Shown: positions 23,291-33,542, counted from the first letter of the stretch. The stretch is 64,000 bases of DNA from Saccharum officinarum (GCA_020631735.1 CM036231.1:1329831-1393830); one strand, 5' to 3'. The notes: a model not told the origin generated them from the letters alone. Made by a program: numbers and translations.

Positions 23291-24992
23291 CTTCGCCCAG
23301 AGGACTGAAGTGAGCACCGCGGGTGCAATCTGCTCAACACAGCATCCATGAATCCAGGAGTCTTGCCAGTACAACGTTGAGCTCCCGTCTCCGACCACTG
23401 TCATGGTTGCTGCACGAATGAGAGCACGCGTGGCCTTGTCCGACGACGACGGAAGGTCGATCCAAGTTCTATTAGGGTCAACCTTCCGTACCCAATCCCA
23501 ACGCAGTCTGAGGGCCAGACCGAACCTTCGCAAGTCAATGATGCCGAGTCCGCCGAGCTCCTTGGGCCTGCAAACTACCTCCCGCGCTAACTGAGGCCGA
23601 CCTAGACTAGATGAACGATCGACGTAGCTTATCGATACGTTCGACAGCCCATGGCAGGCACACGGCAATAGAGAGGTGCACTGGGATGGCTGAGAGGGTC
23701 GCCTGCGCCAACGCCACCCTACCCGCAGTGTTCATGAGATTACCTTTCCAAAGCGGAATACGCGTCGCGACGGCGTCAATGAGGAACTGCTCATAGCTCC
23801 GGCGGAGTTTGCGAGTAGAGAGAGGGATGCCCAGGTACTTGCACGAAATCCCCGATCGTGCAAGACAGCATGTTCTCAATCAGCTAAAGCTCCTCCTGTG
23901 AACAGGCAATCGTGGTGACGACACATTTGTCAAGGTTTGTGTACAAACCCGACGCGTCACCGAAGATCTGCAGGATGGTTTTGATGGCAACGATGTCGTC
24001 TATCTTTGGCGCAATGAACATGACGACGTCGTCCGCGTATAGTGACACTCGTGAATGCACAGCGGCGCACCGGAGAGGTGAGAAGATCGTCTGGGACTCG
24101 GCCCACCGGATGAGTCCGCCCAGCACCTCCATAGCAAGGACGAACAGCATCGGGGACAAGGGGTCACCCTGCTGCAAGCCTCTGGCATGGCAGATGCGGT
24201 CGCCCGGCCTGCCGTCGAGGAGGACCTTAGTACTTGCCGATCCAAGGAGGATAGACATCCAGTCCCTCCACCGCTGACTGAAGCTGAGCCGTCGTAGGAC
24301 CTCCAAAAGGAAAGGCCAACAGACGGAGTCGAAGGCTTTCGCAATATCGATCTTGAGGAGGAGGCAGCTACGCTTCTTCAGGTGCAAGGTCTTGCAGGTC
24401 AGGTGAATGGCGTGGAAATTGTCATGTATGGATCGTCCCTGGATGAACGCGCTCTGACAGGGATGCACCAGACCATTAAGCACCAGAGCAAGTCGACGGG
24501 CAAGGCATTTGGCAATTAGCTTGCCAAAGCTATGCATTAAGCTGATCGGGCGGTAGTCTCTGATCTCTGGGCTTCATTCTTCTTTCTAAGGAGGATCATG
24601 AAGGCATCATTGATTAGATTGAAGCTACGGCCGTACAGCGACCAGAACGCGTTGACGACGCCTTGCTTGATGATCGGCCACGCCACTTTGTAGAACAGCC
24701 CGGTAAAGCCGTCCGGCCCCGGAGCTTTGTCTAACGGCAGCTCCGAGATGGTCTCTCAGATCTCGAACTCGGAGAAGCAGACGTCCAGCATGGAATGATC
24801 GTGCTGTACAATACCCAGGGTGTCGAAATTCACTGTGGTCGCATGGTGGAACGGAGTGCTGAGCAGGCCGTTGCAGTGGTCATACACGGCGTCCGCCATC
24901 TGCTCGTTGAGGACTAGGTCGTTCCCCTGGACCCTAAGCGAGGTGATAGCATACGCTTTACAGTTACAGGCAACGTACAGCTCATGGCCCAA

Positions 24993-25691
24993 ATATAATT
25001 CTATTTTGGAGATTAATAATTAGGCGAAATGAAAGGCCAACAAATGGAAGAGGTAAGATGTAAAACTTTCTGTGCTCATGCTACCATACAAAAAAGTCAC
25101 CCGTATCATCAACTGATTGACTCAATGTAGACTCTTAACTCTTCTCCAAATCGATCTAACCTTGACACCTCTGCATCGTAATCACGGATCAGAGTATGGT
25201 TGACGGAACCATCATCTTCGCTTGCATGGATTTGCCCCCCACCTGCAGAGTAAAAATGATTTTCTTTTATTGTTAGTACATCAAACCAGGAAAAAATAGA
25301 GGTAATAGCTCAACATTATTTTTTTCTATATTTAATCTCCTATTGGTAGATGAACAGGCATGCACAGTTACGCTCAACTGATATTTTTTTTTGTCAGCTT
25401 TCCGGATTAATCAGCCAGGCATTCACTGAACAAGGTGGCGTCACCAGATCAACGGAACATCTCTGATGTGGTTCTACCCTGGGGTGCTCTGCTGACCGCG
25501 GCCGTTGAAGACACCCATTGTCCCATGCTCGATCAGAGACGACGAGGGTGACAACCGACTAGCAGGACCAAGCGATTTCGATCTGGTTGCGATCCTCAAA
25601 TGATCATTGTCGCTCACAGAGTCACACGCAGGTCACTGCTTAGGTTTAAAGGCACAACATCAACTTAAATCGGAAAGGATGCGGTCCTTCC
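24993..25691. other. No recognisable feature
   Basis: AT-rich sequence between the LINE 5' truncation point and a hAT MITE. No open frame with a known domain, no long repeat seen. Confidence 0.4.
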
Positions 25692-25858
25692 CAGTGGCGG
25701 AGCTGAAGCAAATCCGACGGGGGTGCATCTTGCACTGTGGATGCAATGATCTACAATATGGAGGCGCAAATATGGTAAAAATTTGGCTTTTTCTATTGTG
25801 ATTTTCAATTTGCGTGGGTGCGGCCGCACCCACATCCTTGAACATAACTCCGCCCCCG
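25692..25858. mobile_element. Short hAT MITE (CAGTGGCGGAGC ends)
   Basis: A 167-bp element starting CAGTGGCGGAGC, a common grass hAT terminus, and ending in a degraded complement (ACTCCGCCCCCG). Flanks are GTCCTTCC (25684-25691) and GTCCTCCC (25859-25866), a 7-of-8 match to an 8-bp TSD. Confidence 0.7.
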
Positions 25859-26048
25859 GTCCTCCCCCCATATTTCATGGAAGATGACATATACGGTGAA
25901 GGAACACATGTACTGAACACATGTATTGGTACCGCGGCGCCCCCAACAGCGGTATCATTACATGAATTACTAAATATATTTATAATAAATTTATTTAAAG
26001 ATATAAATATTCTTAGTATTTTCTATAAAACTAGTCAAATTTAATAAA

Positions 26049-26141
26049 GTTCTTGACGACATGATACGCCTCGTCAACAGTGACGGTGACGGCATGGTCA
26101 ACTTCGAGGAGTTCAAGCGCATGATGACCGTCAACGCTTAG
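26049..26141 (+). pseudogene. C-terminal EF-hand fragment of a calmodulin-like gene
   Basis: A 31-codon stretch ending in TAG (26139-26141) encodes 'DDMIRLVNSDGDGMVNFEEF' followed by KRMM, the last EF-hand of a calmodulin-like calcium sensor. Loop position 1 is Asn (VNSDGDG…) instead of the usual Asp, while the terminal Glu at position 12 is kept. The upstream 150 bp is AT-rich and non-coding, so the rest of the gene is missing. It is a captured or orphaned 3' end of a probably intronless CML gene. Confidence 0.8.
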
Positions 26142-26891
26142 GCTCCTCTTCTTCTTCCTGCTCGCGGATCAAATCAAATATGAAACTTGGAGCGGATTTG
26201 CAAAGGCAAGTAACGTTATTTTGTCCTTGGATCGGAAAAGACGTGTCGGGGATTGGTTGGTAGCAGAAGCACGATCGATTAACACACCAGGAACTCGGTT
26301 TTTTTTTGGGGGGGGGGTGGATTGAAGGCTGAAGTAGCTTCTTGCTCTTTGTTTCTCCCCTATTCTTCAATCCTGATGACTTCCTCTCTCTCTCTCTCTC
26401 TCTTTCACTCTGATTTCTCTCATACTTCTTTTTAGTCTTTGTTACTGTTTTCACTGACAGGTGTTGATCACACATGTATGTAAGTATTAGTTCTTGCTCG
26501 CTGTCAGGTTAATCTGTGGAAAAATGAACAACTATACGAATCAACGAGTATGACTTGTTCATTCGGTGTTTGTGTTTGGGACCCTCCCCTGTTCAAACAA
26601 TTGTGTTTAATTGTCGATGATGTGTAACTGTACAAGTCTGGGTGCCATGCTTTCCGCGACCAAACTTTGACAGTTGAAATCTGCTCTTGGCTGTAAGGTT
26701 GTATGTTCTCTATGAACAAGGTATGCCTTTTTTACACTGTTTCTGACGACCCAGAGACTGAACACTGAAGTGATCGTGTGGATTTTCGTGGCATGTGTTC
26801 ATACGTGTTCCAGACCTCCAGTTGTTGCTTGGCTGTTAGAATTCCCTTGACAAATTCACCGGACAAAGATTTTCAGCGGACAAAGATTTGA
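26142..26891. other. Intergenic with CT microsatellite
   Basis: No gene seen. A G-run (about 26310-26318) and a (CT)n microsatellite at about 26384-26404 are present. The rest could be the 3' flank of the EF-hand gene fragment. Confidence 0.4.
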
Positions 26892-27049
26892 GAGAGAATT
26901 CCCTCGTTGCCATCAAAACTTATAATGATTCCTTGGTTCTCATTAAAAATCATAGCATTCCTTGATTGCCATAATCTGTTATTTTTTATCCCTTTCTTGC
27001 CATCACCGTTATATACGTGGGTTTTTGTTTCCTAAACTGCCATTGAGGA

Positions 27050-27680
27050 CGGAATGGCCGACGGCACGCGTTCGCTGGCTTCTCGTGCGTCACGCCGTCA
27101 CCTACTACACCTCCACGCTGCGCGCCAACGCCTACGGCGCGCCACACCCCGTCACCTGCGATAGGAACCGCACCTACATGGACGCCGTCATCAGATCGTA
27201 CCTCAGTACGCGCCGGCGCCACGCACCCCCACCTCTCGTTATCTCTCTATACGCGAACGGACACAGCTCCACGTCTCGTTTAACTGAACGCAGTGCCTGA
27301 ACATCGCAGGTCCCAGAGAGGTGTTCATGTGCGAGATCATGCAGTACGGGAACCTGGGCACCCAAGCTGTTCGGCTAATGATTTCTGCGACTGATAAGCC
27401 GACTGATGCTGTTTTATTATGAGAGAAAAACATTGTACCATAACTGATAAGCCGGACCGATAAGTTCAAAGGAACAGAAGAAATCATCAGCCGAACAGCT
27501 TCAGTGCCCAGGATGTCCTAATTTTTGTTTTCTTTTTCCTGCCGACCTGTGTTTCTGCGTGCACAACGTGATCAGGTCCGCCAGAACGGCGCTGGCACTG
27601 CGACACGTTAGAGACCGTGCTCATGCTGGCGTTCAGCATAGTCCAGGTGGTGCTGTCCCTGTTCCCTGGCCTGGAGCTCT
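27050..27680 (+). pseudogene. Captured amino-acid permease (AAP-type) exon fragments
   Basis: Inside the Pack-MULE, 27098-27205 encodes 'VTYYTSTLRANAYGAPHPVT' followed by CDRNRTYMDAVIRSYL, very like the conserved 'VTYYTS.LLA.CYR..DPVTG.RN.TYMDAVR..L' segment of plant amino-acid permeases. After an intron-like gap with a CAG acceptor (27308-27310), 'GPREVFMCEIMQYGNL' continues the same protein (27311-27357). A third piece at about 27590-27680 ('LMLAFSIVQVVLSLFPGLE') matches the later permease segment of form 'FGAVQIVLSQIPDF'. The introns appear to have been carried along, so capture was at DNA level. A MITE (27353-27512) splits the fragments. No complete transporter can be made. Confidence 0.8.
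27353..27512. mobile_element. Fold-back MITE nested in the Pack-MULE
   Basis: A 160-bp element with about 34-bp inverted ends (CCTGGGCACCCAAGCTGTTC… and the complement of CCTGGGCACTGAAGCTGTTC…), centred on 'ttttattatgagagaaaa'. It interrupts the captured permease exon right after 'MQYGN'. No clear TSD was found; part of the left arm might be permease sequence. Confidence 0.75.
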
Positions 27681-28134
27681 CTCTTTCATCGGCCTCTGGC
27701 TCTCTGTAGGGCAGTGAGTGTCTCACGGAGGCGGTCGTCTCGGGGGTAAACCCCGTCCCCATCTTGCTTCGTCCCGTGGACCCTTGGCCAGATCCGTCTC
27801 TTTCTCCGGCACTTGTCACGGGATACCCGAGCGCGAATACGGGAGACCGGACGGCAGGGAGGATGGACAAGAGCGCGGCGGAAAAAACGACGTCGAGCGG
27901 GGAACACGGATGACGCCGTTCCGTCCACTCAATGGCAATTAATAAGGAAACAAATTATCTAAATAAATGATAGTTAAGGAAACAAAATCGACATATGTAA
28001 CGGTGATGGTGAAGAAGGGATCAAAATTTACAAATTGATGGCAAGGAATACTATAATTTTTAATAGCAACCATTAGCCAACCAAGGAATCATTATAGATT
28101 TTGATGGCAAGGAGTGAATTCTCTCCAGATTTGA

Positions 28135-28756
28135 TGTGCTACTTTCACCTCGCGGCCAGAGCGAACGCAATGCATCGGCGTCAGTGGCACCGATACAGTT
28201 CGCGGCGGACGCCGGGCCGCCGCCCGCTGGCGTCCCCGATTGACAGTTCAGAGCCCCGCGCGATGGCTATCGATGACTTCTGTGGAATCTGATCATGTGC
28301 TGCATGCCTGCCCTGACGCAGAGGCCACTACATACAGTTATATGTAACCAGAAAGAAAACAATTTTGTGAAGTACGAAAGAGCCTCTTGGATCTTTGTTG
28401 TAGATGTATTATATTAGCATCCAATCATGAACCGTTGTTGCAAAATTTTGGACAGAGACAGGTGTAGTTGTACAAATTGCACCTGTACATACAAGATTTC
28501 TATATATCTGGATTCTCAGATCATGTGGTGGCTGCTGCATGCCTGTATGTTGATGCATTGAGCATTGTTCTGTGCTGTCATGATCTCTGCGCATGTGTCC
28601 CAACACCAAAAGCAAAGCCAGTTCCGTCGAGCAGCCTAGCTAGCTCACCGCCAATTCACTGTGGTTCCTGTTTCTGCTACTCTTTCCCAGTAGTTGTTAT
28701 CTGAGGATATGTCTATTTTTTTAGTAGGCTCATCTGGGTTCTAGTTTTTGCAAATC
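28135..28756. other. No recognisable feature
   Basis: Intergenic DNA between the Pack-MULE and a MITE. A short GC-rich plus-strand open stretch (28101-28292) has no identifiable domain. Confidence 0.35.
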
Positions 28757-28759
28757 TTA

Positions 28760-29201
28760 GGCTATCCGCACTCATAGACCTCTATATTCATCCTCTATAC
28801 GTCCTTAGTCAGCAAGATTCTCTCATCTATACTTAATTCTCCCGCACCCATCCATCCTCTATATCATCATCTATCTACTCTATCCACTGTGAGACCCACT
28901 TGTCACTTTATCTAAATATATCCATGTGTGATCTAGTTTTGAAGGATTTATTGAGACGAATTTAATGGTGCAATCGAAATTTAATTTGGATTTTTGGTTT
29001 GTGAGTTATAACATTTTCCCCCTTTGTTTAGCTAGTGGGACCCGCCACTGCACACTATAGAGTAAGCACTGTACTACTCTAAATATAGAGTGAGAGAAAG
29101 GATAGAGTATCGTTTTAGAGTACCCAGTGCAGTAGTTTTTACTCTATATTCATACTCTAAAACTTTAGAGTATCCCTTTAGAGTACCCACTGCGGGTAGT
29201 C
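28760..29201. mobile_element. Tourist-like MITE, copy 2 (GACTACCCGCA family)
   Basis: A 442-bp sibling of 7018-7457, with TTA flanks at 28757-28759 and 29202-29204. It is highly similar along its whole length; the left terminus has mutated to GGCTATCCGCA. Confidence 0.9.
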
Positions 29202-29430
29202 TTACTGGCACATCTCATGAACACATGACATGTTTATCTGTACAAAAAATAGTACTGACTGCATGAATATACTCGGTACATACAACAAGAAAAGTTATGA
29301 AAGCATAACCGTTCTGCTCTCTGCTTTTTTTTTTCCTAATAAAACGAACCCTGCACCTTTGCCATTTTCAGGGGTTCGCTCGCTTTGTTCCAAAAGCAGC
29401 AATCAGATGTTGGCAGCAGTTCCGCACTCA

Positions 29431-29873
29431 GGTCTTGTTTAGATTGCTCCTAAGCTTAGTAGTCTTAATGAGGATTTCATGTTACTATTTTCAACACATT
29501 CAGATTTTGGAAACAGCGCAGAAGAGTTTCATCTCTATAAAACTCTCTCTACTCACCTGAAACTCTTATCATCTCTCTCTTCATTAATGTGGTGCCACGT
29601 CAGTATAATTAATGTTCATAAAACTCTGATGAAACCCCATTGAGACTGGCCTAAATTCCAAGTTTTTTCACTCTCTCTCCGTCACATCAATTTTTAGACG
29701 CATGCATGGAGCATTAAATGTTGGTAAAAAAATAACTAATTGCATAGTTTGGTAGTAAATCACGGGACGAATCTTTTGAGCCTAATTAGTCCATGATTGG
29801 ACACTAATTGTCAAATACAAACGAAAATACTACAGTATCTAGAGTTGAAAAAATTTGCAATCTAACCGGGGCC
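29431..29873. mobile_element. Tourist-like MITE split by another MITE
   Basis: The outer element starts GGTCTTGTTTAGATTGC and ends GCAATCTAACCGGGGCC, flanked by TCA at 29428-29430 and 29874-29876. The right part has 'ccgtcacatc', 'gcatgcatggagcattaaat' and 'tccatgattggacactaatt', typical of the family also seen at 10202-10438. The inner element 29454-29651 interrupts it. Confidence 0.88.
29454..29651. mobile_element. Inner Tourist-like MITE (GGCCAGTC family)
   Basis: A 198-bp element whose right end (…CCCATTGAGACTGGCC) is the complement of the left end of the 1763-2056 MITE. TAA flanks it on both sides (29451-29453 and 29652-29654). Its own left end is degraded. Removing it with one TAA rejoins the outer MITE exactly. 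Confidence 0.85.
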
Positions 29874-29876
29874 TCA

Positions 29877-30843
29877 ACCGAAGTAGGCGAGCAGCTCGTT
29901 TCCAACGTCAGCCAGTCATCGCTTCTGGAATCAGAGGTTTATACATACACATTTCCCATCCCATTCCAGGCAGGTTCTGGATCGGCGGTGGTTGTGGTGC
30001 TGAACTAGTGGTACAGACAGAGCAGCTGCAACTGCAATCTCTGCAACCGTGCCGGGCCATGGGCCAAACACAGCTAAACCACAGACAGAACCTTAATGCC
30101 AGTCATATATGGGGGGAGAACGGAAGAGATTCCTTCTAATGCTAGTGTGCCATGAGACCGTGCGTGCACAGATGACAGATTGTATGCGCAAGATCTGCCG
30201 TTGAGGATAATTCAACTGCCCGGGAAGGACTCTCTGAAACAGCTCTTCCGACTTGCAAGATTCCTGGCAGACTGGGGCCCAGCCCGTAGAGCATGCAATC
30301 AGAGAGAGAGAGAGATCATCCACATTAAAAGCAAAAAAAATGAGGTTTCTACTTTTGGTTCAATCGTCACAAGACCAAAAAACATGTGGATTGGATGTTG
30401 CAACCCTCCTTTTTTCCAGTTATCTACTGGATTGGTTTCTCGCAGTTCGCTTTCACAGTACACAGCATTCTAATCCTTATTAACAACACGGAATAAAAAG
30501 GCCGCCGCGGAGATTGATCTATCCCCCTGGAGAGTAGAGGCCATGTCAATGTCCAAATTGGCATGGCATCCCATCTGGAATCGTATTTGGAGTACCCGCT
30601 TTAAGGCTTTAGAGCAAAGTTTTCAAAGGAACTACTGAGACGGCCCAATAATTCGTTGGTGAGGAATCCCGTCTGGACGCGGCAGGCGAGTGCATACCAG
30701 CTTCCTTCCCCAGCTTCTCAGTTGATCAAAAAGCTTGAGCTATGTATTGTTTCGTGATCCCATTTTTTTCCTGCTGCTTTTGTTCAGTATGAGTTGTTCT
30801 TACGATCCTCTGAATTGCAGGTCCAGCTTGGACACGTAGTGAA
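29877..30843. other. Intergenic or intronic sequence before the ankyrin pseudogene
   Basis: No domain-bearing ORF. A short (GA)n lies near 30301-30313. 'aattgcag|gtccag' at about 30815-30825 looks like a splice acceptor preceding the pseudogene ATG, which would make part of this an intron or 5' UTR. Confidence 0.35.
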
Positions 30844-30882
30844 ATGGATATCGGGTTCTTTAAGGCTTTGAGGTAGAAAGAA

Positions 30883-32232
30883 CGACGCAACTAGCGCCCG
30901 GACGTCCGGCGCGAGCATGCGTCTAGATGTCCCTCGGGACCATCTGATTGAGATAATAGGAGTTCTCCAAATCTCATCGAATAAAGCAACGACGGAAATA
31001 AAGCGGACCTATACGATGCAATAGAACGAGCGCGCCCCTGTGTCTGAAAACGAGTGCGCACCCGCGTGCGGCCCATCCCCAGCTGCGTCGCCGTGCCTCG
31101 TCACATCCCCATCCCCCGCTGTGTCGTCATCCCCTACGCGCCCGTTGCCCTCCACGCCCCACCCCCACCGTGCTCCATCACCCGAATGTCCAATGAGAAA
31201 TTTTTCATCGAAAGATCTGTTGCAACACAAAGCAATGCGACATGCAATATCAGAAGTATTACTTGTTTACAACATCAGAAAAAGTCAACATAAGAAGTAT
31301 TACTTGTTTGCAACATCAGAAAAAGGCTACTGCAACATCAGAACAAGGCTACTGCAACAACAGAACAAAGTTACTACAATGCGAGATGCAAGATCAGAAA
31401 AAAGAAACTAATGTAACAAAGAAATATTACTTGTTGTAATATCATAACAATGCTACTACAACAACAGAACAAAGCGCAATACGAGAAGCAACATCAGGAA
31501 AAGAAAACTGATGCAACAAAGAAATATTACTTGTTGCAACATCAGAACAAGGCTACTGCAACAACAGAACAAAGCGCAATGCGAGAAGCAACATCAGAAA
31601 AAAAAAAGACTAATGCAACAAAGAAAAAATTACTTGTTGCAACATCAGAACAAGACTACTGCAATGCGAGATGCAACATCAAAAACAAAAAAAGAGAGAC
31701 TAATGCAACAAAGAAATATTACTTGTTGCAATAGCAAAAATAAGGCTAGTGCAACAGAGCTCGTCGGAACCCTAGCCACCGTTGCGTCCCTCAGATTCAG
31801 AGGAGGAGGAGGAGGGCTCAGATCTAGAGGAGGAGAGGGAGCGCTTAGATCCAGGAAAAGGAGGAGGAGGGGGGCTCAAATCTAGAGAAGGACTGACCTA
31901 CCTCGTCGGAGCCACCGCGGTCGTTCTCGTCTCCGATGAGGGGATGGAGGGAGGAAGCGAGGGAGGGAGGGAGGGAGCGTGGGAGGTGGGACGGCAGCGA
32001 GCTGTGGGGCGCGGCGTCCGCCCTAGGGGCACAAGCAGGCCCGGAGAGCAGCAACAAGTGGCGCACAGGGGGAGCGGAGTGGGTCACAGAATGGCGAAGA
32101 AGCAACGAGTGGGCGAGGAGGGGGCGGGTGGGATCACGGGATAGGATAACGATGCCGATGGGATAAGGAGTGGGGTCACGGGGCCGCGTCCGAATGCAAG
32201 TTGGGGGCGGATGCCTAGTTCGTATTAGTTTC
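30883..32232. mobile_element. MULE-like insertion with 10-bp TSD
   Basis: A 1350-bp insertion flanked by perfect 10-bp direct repeats GTAGAAAGAA (30873-30882 and 32233-32242). Removing it and one TSD restores a continuous ankyrin gene. A 9-11 bp TSD points to a Mutator-like element. The termini (CGACGCAACTAGCGCCCGG and the complement of GAAACTAATACGAACTAGGC) share only an AACTAG core, so it would be a non-TIR or degraded-TIR MULE. The interior holds a minisatellite (31240-31760) and a GGA-rich segment. No transposase recognised. Confidence 0.8.
31240..31760 (+). repeat. Minisatellite of about 100 bp, about 5 units
   Basis: Imperfect tandem units of roughly 94-101 bp with landmarks 'acaaagaaatattacttgttg' starting near 31417, 31516, 31617 and 31710, plus partial units upstream. 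Each unit also contains shorter repeats of 'gcaacatcagaa' and 'gctactgcaacaacag'. The plus-strand open frame across it (KKYYLLQHQNK… repeats) is a by-product of repeat units without stops. Confidence 0.9.
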
Positions 32233-32770
32233 GTAGAAAGAATCAACACAAGGGATGCGGGAGAAGCTTCTTCAAGGAGTGACCTGTGATGAGGATGGAG
32301 TGCTCCACATTGTGGCCAGGTTTGGCGAAACATCCGCTAGTTTCCATCTTTGGCAAACTAGCTGTAGAACTGCCCCCTTCAGGCCCAGAAAATGATGCAC
32401 CAGCAGGAGAGGGCGACGAGAGCGACACGTTTGTATCAAAATAGACGGTGAAGTGGTAGCAGAAAGGCAACTCCTCGCCCGAGTTTCTGAGGGTAAGAAA
32501 CCACAAGGGGGAGACCTGCCTAAATGAGGCGGTTAGCGAGGCAATGCACATTTTCTGAAATCACTGATCTTGGTGGATAAAAGTATGGACGTCAAGATCA
32601 ACTCCCCACCTGTGGTGCAGAAACTGGATTATGAAGGTGTCTCCGCCCTATACTTGGCTGTCACTTTGCGTTGTGATGATATGGTTAAGATTCTAATACG
32701 AAGCATCATCCTACGCTGGGCCCGGAGGAAAGACTGACATGCATGCTGCGGTTGTCTTGAACAAAGGTAA

Positions 32771-33542
32771 GTACATCAAAGTGCCTACCAGTACATAGGC
32801 ACAAGAGAAATCAATAGTTTGTGTAGGCAATCCATCGATGTAACCTTGTAATTAGCCTTGAATTCCTTGGGTATGTATTTGCATGCAGAGCTCACTGTGC
32901 AGCTTCACGAGTGGAAGCCAGAACTTAGAGCATCTCCAACCGGTCTCTCTTCCGACCCTGTAAACACAAGGTTGATATGTGCCCTTGTGGTTCTAGTTTG
33001 TGATGAGTGATTGTCAACGTGACAGGCACTTCGGGTTGAGTTTGTGGACTAACTGTGACATGAGTTGTGTTGTGCAACATATCTCTTAGCTTGTGGTGCG
33101 TAGGTGTGGAGCTCAGAGACGGTGGTCGACGGCAAAGGTGAAGGCCAAGAGGGTCCGTGCCGATGGACCGGGAGCAGTGAAGGACGCATGCTGGGCTTAG
33201 ACTGAGGGGCCAGGAGGTCAGATGACTAGCTGAGGTTGGCTGACACTTGGGGACATTGACAAGTGCAAGTGTACATGGCGGACCATGTTGACCAAGTCAA
33301 GATGGTGATCAAGCGGATCGAGTGGAGGCTCTGAGGACTCAGCGACCGGGCGGTCAAGGACAGCGGTGACACGTGTCAAGGTGTGGAGGACACGTATAAA
33401 GTACGTAACCCACAAGCGGTTTAGTGGTTTGGGCCTAAAAACCATCGGCGGAGGGTTTCACGGGTTTGTCCACAAAACCAGCTGCGGTTCTAGCGGGAAT
33501 CTGGAGTGGCACGTGGCAGAATCACAGACGTTGCGTCAAGGC
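32771..33542. other. Ankyrin pseudogene flank and possible LTR debris
   Basis: Up to about 32930 looks like intron or 3' flank of the ankyrin pseudogene. From about 32960 to 33542 there is GC-rich sequence without ORFs ('gtttgggcctaaaaaccatc', 'cacgtataaagtacg') resembling part of a grass LTR. No partner LTR found; weak call. Confidence 0.3.

Larger units (their letters stand above)
17218..24034. repeat. Segmental duplication, copy 2 (with three later insertions)
   Basis: Collinear with 10995-13913. After removing SMART (17465-17744), the LTR insertion (18665-21180) and the hAT (22179-23290), each with one TSD, about 2.9 kb remains, matching copy 1 in length. The LINE continues past 24034 to about 24992, whereas copy 1 is cut at the equivalent point. 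Confidence 0.95.
21280..24992 (-). mobile_element. LINE, duplication copy 2, with reverse transcriptase domain
   Basis: Minus-strand L1-type LINE split by the hAT at 22179-23290. From 24992 leftward: a linker region, a premature stop at about 24756, then the reverse transcriptase (24537-23884) with 'CQSAFIQGRSIHDNFHAIHL', 'KIDIAKAFDSVCW', 'GLQQGDPLSPMLFVLAMEVL' and the catalytic 'SLYADDVVM'. The post-RT region (23668-23310) and zf-RVT region (21912-21670) follow, then a 3' UTR and poly-A (T-run 21281-21288). The endonuclease domain is missing, so it is 5'-truncated. Stops and frameshifts make it inactive. Confidence 0.9.
26892..28125. mobile_element. Pack-MULE with long inverted repeats
   Basis: A 1234-bp element bounded by long terminal inverted repeats of about 160-180 bp. 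The left arm begins GAGAGAATTCCCTCGTTGCC and the right arm is the complement of GAGAGAATTCACTCCTTGCC. Further matched blocks include 'ataatgattccttggtt', 'ttgccatcaccgtta' and 'tttgtttcct'. Flanks AAGATTTGA (26883-26891) and CAGATTTGA (28126-28134) match at 8 of 9 positions, as expected for a Mutator-like 9-bp TSD. No transposase is present; the interior is GC-rich and holds host gene pieces (27050-27350 and 27590-27680), which defines a Pack-MULE. Confidence 0.9.
30844..32770 (+). pseudogene. Ankyrin-repeat protein pseudogene interrupted by a MULE-like element
   Basis: The start (MDIGFFKALR, 30844-30873) is followed by the inserted element 30883-32232. Coding then resumes at 32243 ('MREKLLQGVTCDEDGVLHIV', an ankyrin α-helix pattern). 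Further ankyrin-like pieces are 'VRNHKGETCLNEAVSEAM' (about 32490-32545), 'DYEGVSALYLAVTLRCDDMV' (about 32629-32688) and 'ASSYAGPGGKTDMHAAVVLN' (about 32701-32760), in different frames. The order fits plant ankyrin proteins of the ACD6/PGG type. An in-frame TAG (30874-30876), frameshifts and the insertion make it non-functional. Confidence 0.8.

Noticed and set aside
31450..31885. Lys/Gln-rich repeat protein gene
   Set aside because: The frame is open only because the repeat unit lacks stops; no start context and neighbouring units break the frame.
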